Source: Lachnospiraceae bacterium UBA7196
Lineage (GTDB): Bacteria > Bacillota > Clostridia > Lachnospirales > Lachnospiraceae
Direction of reading: 5' to 3'
DNA length: 37,198 bases
Assembly (NCBI GenBank): GCA_002490835.1
Contig: DKUU01000007.1
Location: forward strand, 153,417-190,614
Shown: positions 7,713-16,161 of the stretch, piece after piece
Numbering within the stretch: the stretch's first letter is position 1
How the letters are laid out: each line of letters starts with the position of its first letter
Notes under the pieces: generated by a model
What the model saw: the letters and a program-made list of their open reading frames with translations, nothing else
Told to the model about the DNA's origin: nothing
The model's database searches: none
Translations under genes and position numbers: made by a program

Positions 7713-9232
7713 TTCATGACTTCCTCAAAGGTCTTGACGATTTCTGCGTCAGGTTCCTTTGTTAAGAGAGAGACAGCCACGTTGACGAGCAATGCCACAA
7801 TGAAGGCCGGGAGCAGCTCGTAGATGGCGAAAGCGCCGCCCAGTTTGGCAATGCCGTACTTCCATGCGAATACCATCACACCGCCGGCGATCATTCCTGC
7901 GAGCGCGCCCTGTTTGTTGGAGCGTTTCCAGAACAGCGCCAGAAGCACCACCGGGCCGAAGGCCGCGCCGAAGCCTGCCCAGGCAAAGGATACAATGGTA
8001 AAGATGGAACTGTTGGGATCCTGCGCAATGAAGACGGCGATTAGGGAGATCGCAATGACAGTGATTCGCGCGATGACCAAAGAGGTCGCTGTCTCCAGCT
8101 TTTTCTTACCGAAATCCTGCACCAGATTCTGAGAGATGCTGGATGCCGCCGCCAGAAGCTGCGAGTCTGCGGTGGACATGGTTGCCGCTAAGATGCCGGA
8201 TAAAATAACACCTGCAATCAAAGCCGGAAGGATGCCGTAGCCGCTCAGCACGGAAGCAATCTGAATGATGACGGTCTCGGAACTGCTTCCTTCTAACATA
8301 GGAAGGATGCCGGCCTGTGAGAGGCCGTAGCCCACTACGCCGATCAGAACGGCGACGCCCATGGAGAGTACCACCCAGACGGTAGCGATCCTTCTGGACA
8401 GGGTCAGTTTTTCCTCTTCCTCGATTGCCATGAAGCGCAGCAGGATGTGGGGCATGCCGAAGTAGCCGAGGCCCCATGCCAGTGTGGAGACGATCATCAG
8501 GAAAGTATAAGGAGTTGCCGTGCCCGTCTGCGGTGAGTAGGACTGTACGAGGCTTAAATAGCCGGGCAGTTCTTTGGCAGCGTTGAAGACAGAGTCGAAA
8601 CCGCCGGTGACGACCGCGCCGAAGCCCACTACGATAAGCAGGGCAATGCTCATGGTGATTCCCTGAATGAGGTCCGTCGTGCTGACAGCCAGAAATCCGC
8701 CCAGCGTACAATAGAGTACGATGACGGCGGCACTTAAGAGCATGGCCACGGTGTAATTCATCCCAAACAGTGTGCTGAACAGTTTGCCGCAGGCCGCAAA
8801 GCCGGAAGCGGTGTAGGGCACGAAAAAGATGACGATGACGATAGCGGCGATGCAGGTCAGGATCTGCTTGTCATCCCCATATCTTTTTGAGAAAAATTCC
8901 GGGATGGTAAAGGAACCGATCCGGCTGGAATAACGACGGATCCGTTTAGAGACAAAGAGCCAGTTTAAGTAAGTACCGACAGCCAGACCGATGGCGGTCC
9001 AGCCCACCTCGGAGAGACCGGTCAGATAGGCTAAGCCAGGCAGTCCCATCAAAAGGTAGCTGCTCATGTCGGAGGCTTCCGCACTCATGGCGGTGACCAG
9101 AGGTCCGAGTTTGCGGCCGCCCAGATAAAATTCGGCAGCCTGCGTATTCTTTTTGGAATAAGATATACCGATGTAGATCATCATGCCCAGATAGGCGACG
9201 ATGGCGATAATGATACAAATTTGTGATGTCAT
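7706..9232 (-). CDS. putP: Sodium/proline symporter (SSS family)
   Basis: 508 residues from the ATG at 9232, which has GGAGG eight bases upstream; the ATG 15 bp earlier lies on the ribosome site. Thirteen or so hydrophobic segments, as in the solute:sodium symporter family. Family signatures: SAEASDMSSYLLMGLPG (about 48-64) and ALAWGLGYFGMPHILLRFMA in the middle, both typical of PutP. It takes up proline with Na+ at the cytoplasmic membrane. Other SSS substrates cannot be excluded. It is transcribed alone from a good promoter divergent from the GH3-like gene. Confidence 0.9.
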   Translation of the reverse strand: MTSQICIIIAIVAYLGMMIYIGISYSKKNTQAAEFYLGGRKLGPLVTAMSAEASDMSSYLLMGLPGLAYLTGLSEVGWTAIGLAVGTYLNWLFVSKRIRRYSSRIGSFTIPEFFSKRYGDDKQILTCIAAIVIVIFFVPYTASGFAACGKLFSTLFGMNYTVAMLLSAAVIVLYCTLGGFLAVSTTDLIQGITMSIALLIVVGFGAVVTGGFDSVFNAAKELPGYLSLVQSYSPQTGTATPYTFLMIVSTLAWGLGYFGMPHILLRFMAIEEEEKLTLSRRIATVWVVLSMGVAVLIGVVGYGLSQAGILPMLEGSSSETVIIQIASVLSGYGILPALIAGVILSGILAATMSTADSQLLAAASSISQNLVQDFGKKKLETATSLVIARITVIAISLIAVFIAQDPNSSIFTIVSFAWAGFGAAFGPVVLLALFWKRSNKQGALAGMIAGGVMVFAWKYGIAKLGGAFAIYELLPAFIVALLVNVAVSLLTKEPDAEIVKTFEEVMNK

Positions 9233-9276
9233 GTTTTTCCTCCTCATGTTTCGTCTCTTGTTTGCAATCCTTTGCT

Positions 9277-9305
9277 ATTATAGCGGGTTTCCAATGAATG
9301 CGCAA
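9277..9305 (-). promoter_or_regulatory. Promoter of the symporter gene
   Basis: Read on the minus strand: TTGCGC (9305-9300), 17-bp spacer, TATAAT (9282-9277), a full consensus -10. It lies 45 bp before the putP-like start. Confidence 0.7.
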
Positions 9306-9346
9306 TAAAAAATGGCAGAAAAACGATTTGAGCGGGGCAGATTATA

Positions 9347-9375
9347 TTGATTTTAGATGAAAAATCGCATATAAT
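9347..9375 (+). promoter_or_regulatory. Promoter of the GH3-like gene
   Basis: TTGATT (9347-9352), 17-bp spacer, TATAAT (9370-9375). It is back to back with the symporter promoter, with 41 bp between their -35 boxes. Confidence 0.7.
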
Positions 9376-9442
9376 GTTTCTATCCGCACCATGTCCGCAC
9401 TTTTTTCGGGGCTGTGGCGCGACACGAATGAAGGAGGAAGAC

Positions 9443-11098
9443 ATGGGGGAGTCGAATCGGGAGAAGGGTGCGATCGAGCAGTTTCAGGCACTCTGCAGGG
9501 ATGCGTTTGCAATACAGGAAAAATTTCTGCTGGAAAGACTTGCGGAAAATAAGGATACGGAGTACGGAAAACTATTCGGATTTGAGGATATTCATTCAGT
9601 AGAGGAATATCAGAAGGAACTGCCCATTACCTTTCATTATGACTATGAGGCGGCAATCGACCGTCAGGTAGAGGGGGAGGAAGGACTGCTTACAGCGGCA
9701 AAACCGGTGTTTTACTGCATTAGTTCGGGCAGTACGGATTCGCCGAAATATGTGCCGATCGTGGAGCAGGATATCCAGAGGCAGTATTTTTACTGGCATG
9801 ATCTGATCAGGGAGACGATCAGAAAGCAGATACCGGATGCTACGGACGAGGAGCTGTTTGGCTGTATTTTCGAGACAGGAGAGTTTCGCCGCAATTTTAT
9901 GCCGGATGGTACGATGAGCGGCGTGCGCGCTTCCGCTTTGCATCGCTATTTAGAATGGAAGGGAGAATTTAATAACAGCTGTTACACTGCGCCGATGGAG
10001 GTCATGTTTCCGGATCAGATGGAAGACATGCTCTATGTAAAGCTGCGTTTTGCCCTTGCGTGCAGAGATGTGACGGCGATCCAAGGTGTTTTTGTCAATC
10101 GTGTGGTGGGTATGTTTCGCTATCTGGTGGATAATTGGGAGGCTTTCCTTTCCGATATCGAGACGGGAAAGGTCAGCGAGTGTTTTCCTGTGAGTCATGA
10201 ATGGCGGCGCTATCTGGAAGAGAAGCTTCCGGCTGATCCGGAGCGGGCGGCCGAGCTGCGAAAGATTCCGACGGAAAACCTGCCCAATGGGTTGGTGCGG
10301 AAGATCTGGCCGAAGATCAGGTATGGTCAGCTCATCGGTGGTAGTATGTTCGGCGCATACATGGATATGCTTTGGATGTATGTGGAAGATCTGCCGATTC
10401 ATTTCTTTACTTATGCGGCTTCGGAGGGCTGCTTTGGCATTGCCAGAGGCGTGAGGGAAGAGGACGCCTACTATGTACTGCTTCCGGATACCTGTTTTTA
10501 TGAATTTATGTCGGAGACAGGTGACGGTGAGCGGATCTACACGATTCGCGACGTGGAAGTGGGAAGCAAGTATGAGATTCTGATCACCACCCTTTCGGGG
10601 ATGTATCGCTATGCGATCGGGGATGTGGTGGAGGTTGTGGGTTTCGAGGGGCAGGCGCCGGTGGTCCGGGTCTGTTACCGCAAGAGTCAGGTCATCAATA
10701 TCGCGGACGAGAAGATGAATGTGCGCCAGTTAGAGAACGCGATGCGGAAATTCCAGAGAAGGGCAAATTGCAGTGCGGAGGGCTACTGTGTTGACGGCGA
10801 TTATACGAAGAGGCTGCCCCGCTATCTCCTCTATTTAGAGTTGGCGGACGGTAAGCTGCCGGAGGATGCGGCGGAAATTCTGGACGAGTGCCTGATGGAG
10901 AGCTGCTCCGGTTATAAGAGGGACAGGGAATTGGCGGAGCTTGGAAAAGTATTTATCCAGCCTGTTCCCAAGGGGGCTTTTAAGGCCTACGGACGCTTTG
11001 TGGCAAAGCTCGGGCGCCGGAAGGAGCAGGATAAGCCGCTGCGGATCCTGATCACGGAGGAACAGAAGGCGTTCTTTGGCGGCGCGCTGCTGTCATGA
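9443..11098 (+). CDS. GH3-family acyl-adenylating protein
   Basis: 551 residues from ATG 9443, chosen because GGAGGA (9433-9438) lies four bases upstream; upstream in-frame ATGs at 9428 or earlier lack this site and lie close to the promoter. GH3 proteins belong to the adenylate-forming superfamily and, in plants, join amino acids to acyl acids. Visible motifs: ATP loop SSGSTDSPKYVPI (about residue 95-107), YAASEGCFGI (about 320-329), and the hinge region TTLSGMYRYAIGDVVEVVGF followed by KSQVINIADEKM. No carrier-protein or membrane segment is seen. Bacterial members are mostly uncharacterised, so the substrate is unknown. It is probably transcribed with the methyltransferase 52 bp downstream. 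Confidence 0.85.
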   Translation: MGESNREKGAIEQFQALCRDAFAIQEKFLLERLAENKDTEYGKLFGFEDIHSVEEYQKELPITFHYDYEAAIDRQVEGEEGLLTAAKPVFYCISSGSTDSPKYVPIVEQDIQRQYFYWHDLIRETIRKQIPDATDEELFGCIFETGEFRRNFMPDGTMSGVRASALHRYLEWKGEFNNSCYTAPMEVMFPDQMEDMLYVKLRFALACRDVTAIQGVFVNRVVGMFRYLVDNWEAFLSDIETGKVSECFPVSHEWRRYLEEKLPADPERAAELRKIPTENLPNGLVRKIWPKIRYGQLIGGSMFGAYMDMLWMYVEDLPIHFFTYAASEGCFGIARGVREEDAYYVLLPDTCFYEFMSETGDGERIYTIRDVEVGSKYEILITTLSGMYRYAIGDVVEVVGFEGQAPVVRVCYRKSQVINIADEKMNVRQLENAMRKFQRRANCSAEGYCVDGDYTKRLPRYLLYLELADGKLPEDAAEILDECLMESCSGYKRDRELAELGKVFIQPVPKGAFKAYGRFVAKLGRRKEQDKPLRILITEEQKAFFGGALLS

Positions 11099-11150
11099 TT
11101 TATAACAAGTGTTATCGAAATAAATGAGCCTGTGATACGGAGACACTAAG

Positions 11151-12650
11151 ATGGGCGATGAAAACAGACTGCCGGCCGCCTTCCTTGCGCGGATGGAAAA
11201 ACTATTAGGCAGTGAATATGAGGCTTTTTTGAGAAGCTATGGGGAGGAGCGCAGCTATGGACTGCGGCAAAATCCCCTTAAATCCACGAAGGAAGAGTTT
11301 ATCAGGGTGATGCCCTTTCCGCTTCAGCAAATAGCATGGGCGCGGGAAGGGTTTTATTATGATGCGGATTCGCAGCCGGGGCGTCATGTACTTCACGAGG
11401 CGGGCGCCTATTATATTCAGGAACCCTCGGCTATGGCGGCGGTGGAGGCACTTATGCCAAAGCCGGGAGAGCGGATCCTTGACCTATGTGCAGCGCCGGG
11501 CGGAAAAACCACGCAGATTGCCGGCAGAATGCTGGGAGAGGGTCTTCTAGTGGCGAATGAGGTCATCGGCGAGCGGGCAAAGATTCTCTCCCAGAATGTG
11601 GAGCGCATGGGGATCGCTAACTGTGTGGTATGTTCGGAGAAACCGGAGCGGCTGGCGACGCTTTTACCCGCATTTTTTGACCGGGTGCTGGTGGATGCGC
11701 CTTGTTCCGGAGAGGGAATGTTTCGCAAGGAAGAGGCTGTGAAAGATGAGTGGAGCGAGGCGGCCGTTTTGCTGTGTGCTAAGAGGCAGGCGGCGATTTT
11801 GCGGGAGGCGGCGAAGATGGTAAAGCCGGGAGGCGTTCTGGTTTATTCCACCTGCACCTTCTCGCCGGAGGAAAATGAGGGGACGATCAGTGCATTTTTG
11901 CGGGAGCAGGAAGCATATCATATAGAAGAGATTTCCTGCGGAAGTCTTTTTTCATCGGGAAGGACGGACTGGCTGGCGGAGGATGCAGCCGGGATTGAAC
12001 ATACTGTGCGGCTTTGGCCCCATCTTTTGCAGGGAGAGGGACATTTTGTAGCCAGACTGCGAAGGGGCGGGGATACAGCAGGGGCAGAAGAAGTAGAAGC
12101 GGAGTTGACAGGAGCGGGAAAAGCAGAGTCAAGAGAAGCGGGAGCGCAGATTGAGAAAAGGTTTAGCGAACGGAGAACGCGAGAGGAAAATTTCGGAAAA
12201 GAATATCGCGGAATAACAAAAGAAAAAGAGTTATGTAAACTTATAGATGAATATTTGGAGAAAGACTTGGGAGTTGGGGAAGCTTGGAGAAAGAAACATC
12301 AGGGACGCCTTCTCCGATTCGGAGACCAGATTTATCTGACACCCGAAGAGATGCCGCCGCTTGCGGGAGTCCGTGTGCTGCGGCCGGGACTGCATCTTCT
12401 GACAGAGAAAAAGAACCGGTTCGAGCCGGCGCATGCGTTGGCCTTATCGTTGATGCCGGATGATATCGAGAAAAAGCGGGCGGTCACCCTGGAAGAGGCG
12501 AAAGTCTGGCTGCGCGGCGAGAGCCTTCCCTGTGAGGAAGAAAAGGGATGGACGGCGCTTTTTTACGAGGGATTCTGTCTGGGGTTTGGAAAGGCGTCCG
12601 GCGGGCAGATGAAGAACCATTATCCAAAGGGACTGCGAAAATCCTTATAA
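11151..12650 (+). CDS. RsmF/NOP2-family rRNA cytosine-C5 methyltransferase
   Basis: 499 residues. SAM-dependent RNA m5C methyltransferase: SAM-binding DLCAAPGGKT (111-120), motif IV DAPCSGEGMF with C185, and catalytic motif STCTFSPEENE with nucleophile C235. Followed by an RsmF-like C-terminal domain ending in a PUA-like tail (GFCLGFGKASGG.MKNHYPKGLR). Between the two, residues about 305-370 form a hydrophilic Glu/Arg-rich linker that is longer than usual. The likely target is 16S rRNA, but which cytosine is not visible. GGAG eight bases before the ATG supports the start. Confidence 0.9.
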   Translation: MGDENRLPAAFLARMEKLLGSEYEAFLRSYGEERSYGLRQNPLKSTKEEFIRVMPFPLQQIAWAREGFYYDADSQPGRHVLHEAGAYYIQEPSAMAAVEALMPKPGERILDLCAAPGGKTTQIAGRMLGEGLLVANEVIGERAKILSQNVERMGIANCVVCSEKPERLATLLPAFFDRVLVDAPCSGEGMFRKEEAVKDEWSEAAVLLCAKRQAAILREAAKMVKPGGVLVYSTCTFSPEENEGTISAFLREQEAYHIEEISCGSLFSSGRTDWLAEDAAGIEHTVRLWPHLLQGEGHFVARLRRGGDTAGAEEVEAELTGAGKAESREAGAQIEKRFSERRTREENFGKEYRGITKEKELCKLIDEYLEKDLGVGEAWRKKHQGRLLRFGDQIYLTPEEMPPLAGVRVLRPGLHLLTEKKNRFEPAHALALSLMPDDIEKKRAVTLEEAKVWLRGESLPCEEEKGWTALFYEGFCLGFGKASGGQMKNHYPKGLRKSL

Positions 12651-12674
12651 AATACTTAATTTCGACATAAGGGC

Positions 12675-12703
12675 TTGTCAAATGATGTCGGCTGGAATAT
12701 ACT
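12675..12703 (+). promoter_or_regulatory. Promoter upstream of the MBOAT gene
   Basis: TTGTCA (12675-12680), 17-bp spacer, TATACT (12698-12703), 65 bp before the MBOAT start. It suggests that the acyltransferase/SGNH set starts its own transcript. Confidence 0.65.
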
Positions 12704-12768
12704 AGATATAGACTTTTTTTATGAGATACCACTTTAACTAGTGTTTACATATACAGGGAGTTTCGTCG

Positions 12769-14187
12769 ATGTTATTTTCCAGCGTTGGATTTTTATTTTT
12801 GTTTCTGCCGATTTTTATCATATTATATGTGGCGATACCTAAATATCGCAACAGCATCCTTTTATTAGGAAGTCTGATTTTTTATGGAGTGGGAGAACCG
12901 TATTTTGTTCTGCTGCTTCTTTTATCTGTTCTGGTAAATTTTGCGATCAGCCGTTATATGTTCTGGGAGCCGCGTTCTCCTCAGATCAATAGAAAACAGA
13001 AGGCGGCCAGACGAAAGAAGAGGGCGCTTTTGATGGCAGTGGTCCTCGACCTTGGCGTATTGTTTCTCTTCAAGTACTGGGATTTTGCGGCAGGAAGCGT
13101 AAATGCGCTGGCCGGACACGGCCTGTTGCCGCTGCTTTCCCTGACGCTGCCGCTGGGAATCAGTTTTTATACATTTCAGATGATTTCCTATCAGATCGAT
13201 ATTTATTGCGGGACTGTGGAGGAACGCGCCGATCTGTTATCCTTTGCCACTTATGTCTGTATGTTCCCGCAGCTCATCGCAGGCCCTATCGTCCGCTATA
13301 CGGAAGTGGAACAGCGTCTAAAGAGCCGCAGGGTGCGGATCCGTGATCTGGAAAACGGCTTGAAACTGTTTGCGCTCGGCCTTGGCCTTAAGGTGCTCTT
13401 GGCCAATCAGATCGGCACACTCTGGAATCTGATCATGACGGCGGGGGCCGGACGGCTGCATACGATGGTGGCATGGCTTGGCGCCTTTGCTTACTCCTTT
13501 CAGATTTACTTTGATTTCTGGGGATATTCCGTGATGGCGATGGGGCTTGGCAAGATGCTGGGCTTTACGATCCCGCGCAATTTTAACGATCCCTATGTGT
13601 CCCGTTCCCTCTCGGAATTTTGGAGACGCTGGCACATGACTTTGGGGAGATGGTTTCGTGAGTATGTCTATTTTCCGCTTGGCGGCAGCCGTAAGGGAAG
13701 CGTGCGGACGATCTTCAATCTGTTTGTGGTCTGGGCGCTCACGGGACTGTGGCATGGGGCAGATTGGAATTTTGTCCTCTGGGGCATCGTCTTTTTCCTG
13801 TTTCTCTCGCTGGAAAAGAAGACTTACGGAAAGTGGCTGGAGCGGAGCAGGGTGTTTGGTCATGTCTATACACTTTTGCTGATCCCCGTCACGTGGGTGA
13901 TCTTTGGGATCTCCGATATCGGTCAGCTCGTAGGGTATCTCGAAAATATGGTTGGTATTCACAGAGAGGCGATTCTGGTGGGGAAGACGCAGCTGATCCG
14001 TTACTTAAAGGAATATGCGCCACTTTTAATAGCGTGCGTTATTTTTATAACGCCTCTGCCGGGAAAATTTTATTGGAAGTGGAAGGATCGCTGGTTTACC
14101 GTTTTGATCTTATTGGCGGTGTTCTGGTGGTCGGTGTATGAGATCATGGCGGGAAGCAATAATCCGTTTTTGTATTTTAGGTTTTAA
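12769..14187 (+). CDS. MBOAT-family membrane O-acyltransferase (AlgI-like)
   Basis: 472 residues with about ten or eleven membrane segments. It belongs to the AlgI/DltB/PatA-type acyltransferases that pass acyl groups across the membrane onto extracellular glycans. Signatures: opening MLFSSVGFLFLFLPIF, LPLGISFYTFQ (about 128-137), FPQLIAGPIVRY (about 166-177), SEFWRRWHMTLGRWFREYVYFPLGG (282-306, including H289) and LTGLWHGADWNF with the catalytic His H329. The gene is followed 29 bp later by an SGNH protein, the usual partner that finishes acetyl transfer outside the cell. The glycan acceptor is not known. Confidence 0.9.
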   Translation: MLFSSVGFLFLFLPIFIILYVAIPKYRNSILLLGSLIFYGVGEPYFVLLLLLSVLVNFAISRYMFWEPRSPQINRKQKAARRKKRALLMAVVLDLGVLFLFKYWDFAAGSVNALAGHGLLPLLSLTLPLGISFYTFQMISYQIDIYCGTVEERADLLSFATYVCMFPQLIAGPIVRYTEVEQRLKSRRVRIRDLENGLKLFALGLGLKVLLANQIGTLWNLIMTAGAGRLHTMVAWLGAFAYSFQIYFDFWGYSVMAMGLGKMLGFTIPRNFNDPYVSRSLSEFWRRWHMTLGRWFREYVYFPLGGSRKGSVRTIFNLFVVWALTGLWHGADWNFVLWGIVFFLFLSLEKKTYGKWLERSRVFGHVYTLLLIPVTWVIFGISDIGQLVGYLENMVGIHREAILVGKTQLIRYLKEYAPLLIACVIFITPLPGKFYWKWKDRWFTVLILLAVFWWSVYEIMAGSNNPFLYFRF

Positions 14188-14216
14188 CGTGCATACATTT
14201 AAAGGTGAGATAGAAT

Positions 14217-15362
14217 ATGAATGATAATAAGTTTAAGAGATTACTGGAAATTATATATAACTGTCCCTTCATTTTGCTGATTTTATTTTCAAGCCTGTTT
14301 ATGCTGCCTTTTTTCGCTAGTATGGAAGGTTGGGATAACGATAAAAATTTAGCGGTATTAGAAATGATTAGCGGAGAAGAAAAGGCGGGAATTGAAGGTG
14401 AAAAAGATGATGATATTTTTTCGAAAGCAATCATAAATGGACTGGATAACGATAGTGAAGAGGCGGGGGATTTAGCGGAAGCTTCCGTAACAACTGCGGA
14501 AAATAAGGAAAATGAAGGAACACGCAAGGAAGATATTTCCAATATTGAAAATAATAAAGAAGAAAATAACGATAATGAGAAAACTAAAATTGCCGTAAAA
14601 CAGCCGCAGGAGGAGCGGCGCGCTACAGAATTTATAGAATATACGCCAATCGAGACAAATTCCCGATATTACTCGGATGCAGGAAAAGTTGCATTGACCA
14701 CTACCTATGACTATGTATTAGAGAACGATAGTTATTTTAATGATGCCGTTTTTCTGGGAGATTCCAGAACTTTGGGCATTTCCGACTATGCGGGATTGGA
14801 GGGCGCGGACTTTTTCTGCGACAACGGCATGACCATCTATAAGCTCCTTGAGGACACCGGTGTGACGTGGCAGCGGACAGGGGAGAAGGTGGACATGAAA
14901 AAGATCCTGCAGGAAAAGCATTACGGTAAAATTTATATCATGCTCGGCATGAACGAATTAGGTTACGGCGACACGCCGATGTATTTAAGACAGTATCTGA
15001 AGGTGATCCGCCAACTCAAGGAATGGCAGCCGGAGGCGATCATCTATGTAATGGCGAATCTTCATGTGAGCCGTGAGAAGAATAATATGGAGTCGGAGTT
15101 TAACAATATCAATATCAATGACAAGAATGTGGCGGCGGCCAGACTTGCCGACGGCAGGAATGTCTTCTATCTGGACTGCAACCCGCTGTTTACGGATGAG
15201 GAAGGTTATCTACAGGCGGAGCTTACCTTCGACGGGGTGCATCTCTATGCGCAGCATTATGACAAATGGCGCGCGTTTTTGATGGAACATGGGGTGGAGA
15301 GAGAAAATGCTGCCAAAACTGCGGATGCGGAGGAAACCGTCGCCGATGCAGGGGAAGGATGA
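14217..15362 (+). CDS. Membrane-anchored SGNH/GDSL acyltransferase or esterase
   Basis: 381 residues. One N-terminal membrane segment (about 16-35), then a low-complexity Glu/Asn/Asp-rich linker (about 50-135), then an extracellular SGNH domain. Catalytic blocks: FLGDSRTLG with S183, GMNELGYG with N246, and DGVHLY with D339 and H342. Its place right after an MBOAT gene suggests that it takes the acyl group exported by the MBOAT protein and attaches it to a surface polymer, as AlgX/AlgJ or PatB do. Pure esterase activity is the alternative. The linker region is much more AT-rich than the domain. The next gene starts 3 bp after its stop. Confidence 0.85.
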   Translation: MNDNKFKRLLEIIYNCPFILLILFSSLFMLPFFASMEGWDNDKNLAVLEMISGEEKAGIEGEKDDDIFSKAIINGLDNDSEEAGDLAEASVTTAENKENEGTRKEDISNIENNKEENNDNEKTKIAVKQPQEERRATEFIEYTPIETNSRYYSDAGKVALTTTYDYVLENDSYFNDAVFLGDSRTLGISDYAGLEGADFFCDNGMTIYKLLEDTGVTWQRTGEKVDMKKILQEKHYGKIYIMLGMNELGYGDTPMYLRQYLKVIRQLKEWQPEAIIYVMANLHVSREKNNMESEFNNININDKNVAAARLADGRNVFYLDCNPLFTDEEGYLQAELTFDGVHLYAQHYDKWRAFLMEHGVERENAAKTADAEETVADAGEG

Positions 15363-15365
15363 GGA

Positions 15366-16085
15366 ATGGAAGCAGTACGCTTGAATAAATATCTTGCTTC
15401 CTGCGGCGTATGCTCCAGACGGGATGCGGATAAGCTGATAGAGGAAGGCGTTGTCCTTGTAAACGGGGAGAGGGCCCACGCCGGCAGGAAGGTGTCAGCA
15501 GCGGACACCGTTACTGTGCGCGGGAAACAGGTCCACGCGCCGCGGGAGCATATCGTTTTGGCCTATTATAAGCCGCGGGGCGTAGTCTGCACGGAGCGGG
15601 ACGCCCATGCGGAAAGGATCGTGACGCAGGAGATCGGCTATCACAGGCGGGTGACCTATGCCGGACGGCTGGATAAAGATTCCGAGGGGCTTTTGCTGCT
15701 GACGGACGACGGCGCGCTCATAGACGCGATGATGCGGGGAATACACGGGCATGAGAAGGAATATATCGTAAAGAGCGACAGAAAATGGGAAGAGGCGGCT
15801 GTTGCCAATATGCGCTCAGGTGTGTATCTGGAGGAACTAAAGCAGACGACCCGCCCCTGTATGATCGAGCAGATCGGCGAAAAAACGCTGAAAATGACGC
15901 TTACGCAGGGCTTAAACAGGCAGATACGCCGCATGTGTAAGACGCAGGGCTATGAAATTAAAGGGCTTAAAAGAACACGCGTTATCAATATAGAGCTGGG
16001 AACTCTAAAGCCGGGGGAATACAGAGAACTGACGGAGACGGAGCGGACGGCGCTTTATCAGCTCTGCGGGCTGGAGCCAAGGTGA
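15366..16085 (+). CDS. Pseudouridine synthase, RsuA/RluF family
   Basis: 239 residues. An N-terminal S4 RNA-binding domain (about 4-60, LNKYLASCGVCSRRDADKLI) is followed by the synthase domain with the catalytic aspartate D103 in YAGRLDKDSEGLLLLT and the C-terminal GLNRQIRRMC motif. It converts a uridine of ribosomal RNA to pseudouridine. The sequence resembles the RluF branch most, but which site is modified cannot be read from the protein. Only 3 bp separate it from the SGNH gene, so they share a transcript; this coupling of rRNA and envelope genes is probably incidental. Confidence 0.9.
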   Translation: MEAVRLNKYLASCGVCSRRDADKLIEEGVVLVNGERAHAGRKVSAADTVTVRGKQVHAPREHIVLAYYKPRGVVCTERDAHAERIVTQEIGYHRRVTYAGRLDKDSEGLLLLTDDGALIDAMMRGIHGHEKEYIVKSDRKWEEAAVANMRSGVYLEELKQTTRPCMIEQIGEKTLKMTLTQGLNRQIRRMCKTQGYEIKGLKRTRVINIELGTLKPGEYRELTETERTALYQLCGLEPR

Positions 16086-16161
16086 CAGGAGAAACAAAGG
16101 AGCAGAAAGTAAGAAAAGAAAGGCTGAACCAGAGGGATCAGGAGATTGGCGGGTAGGAGAG

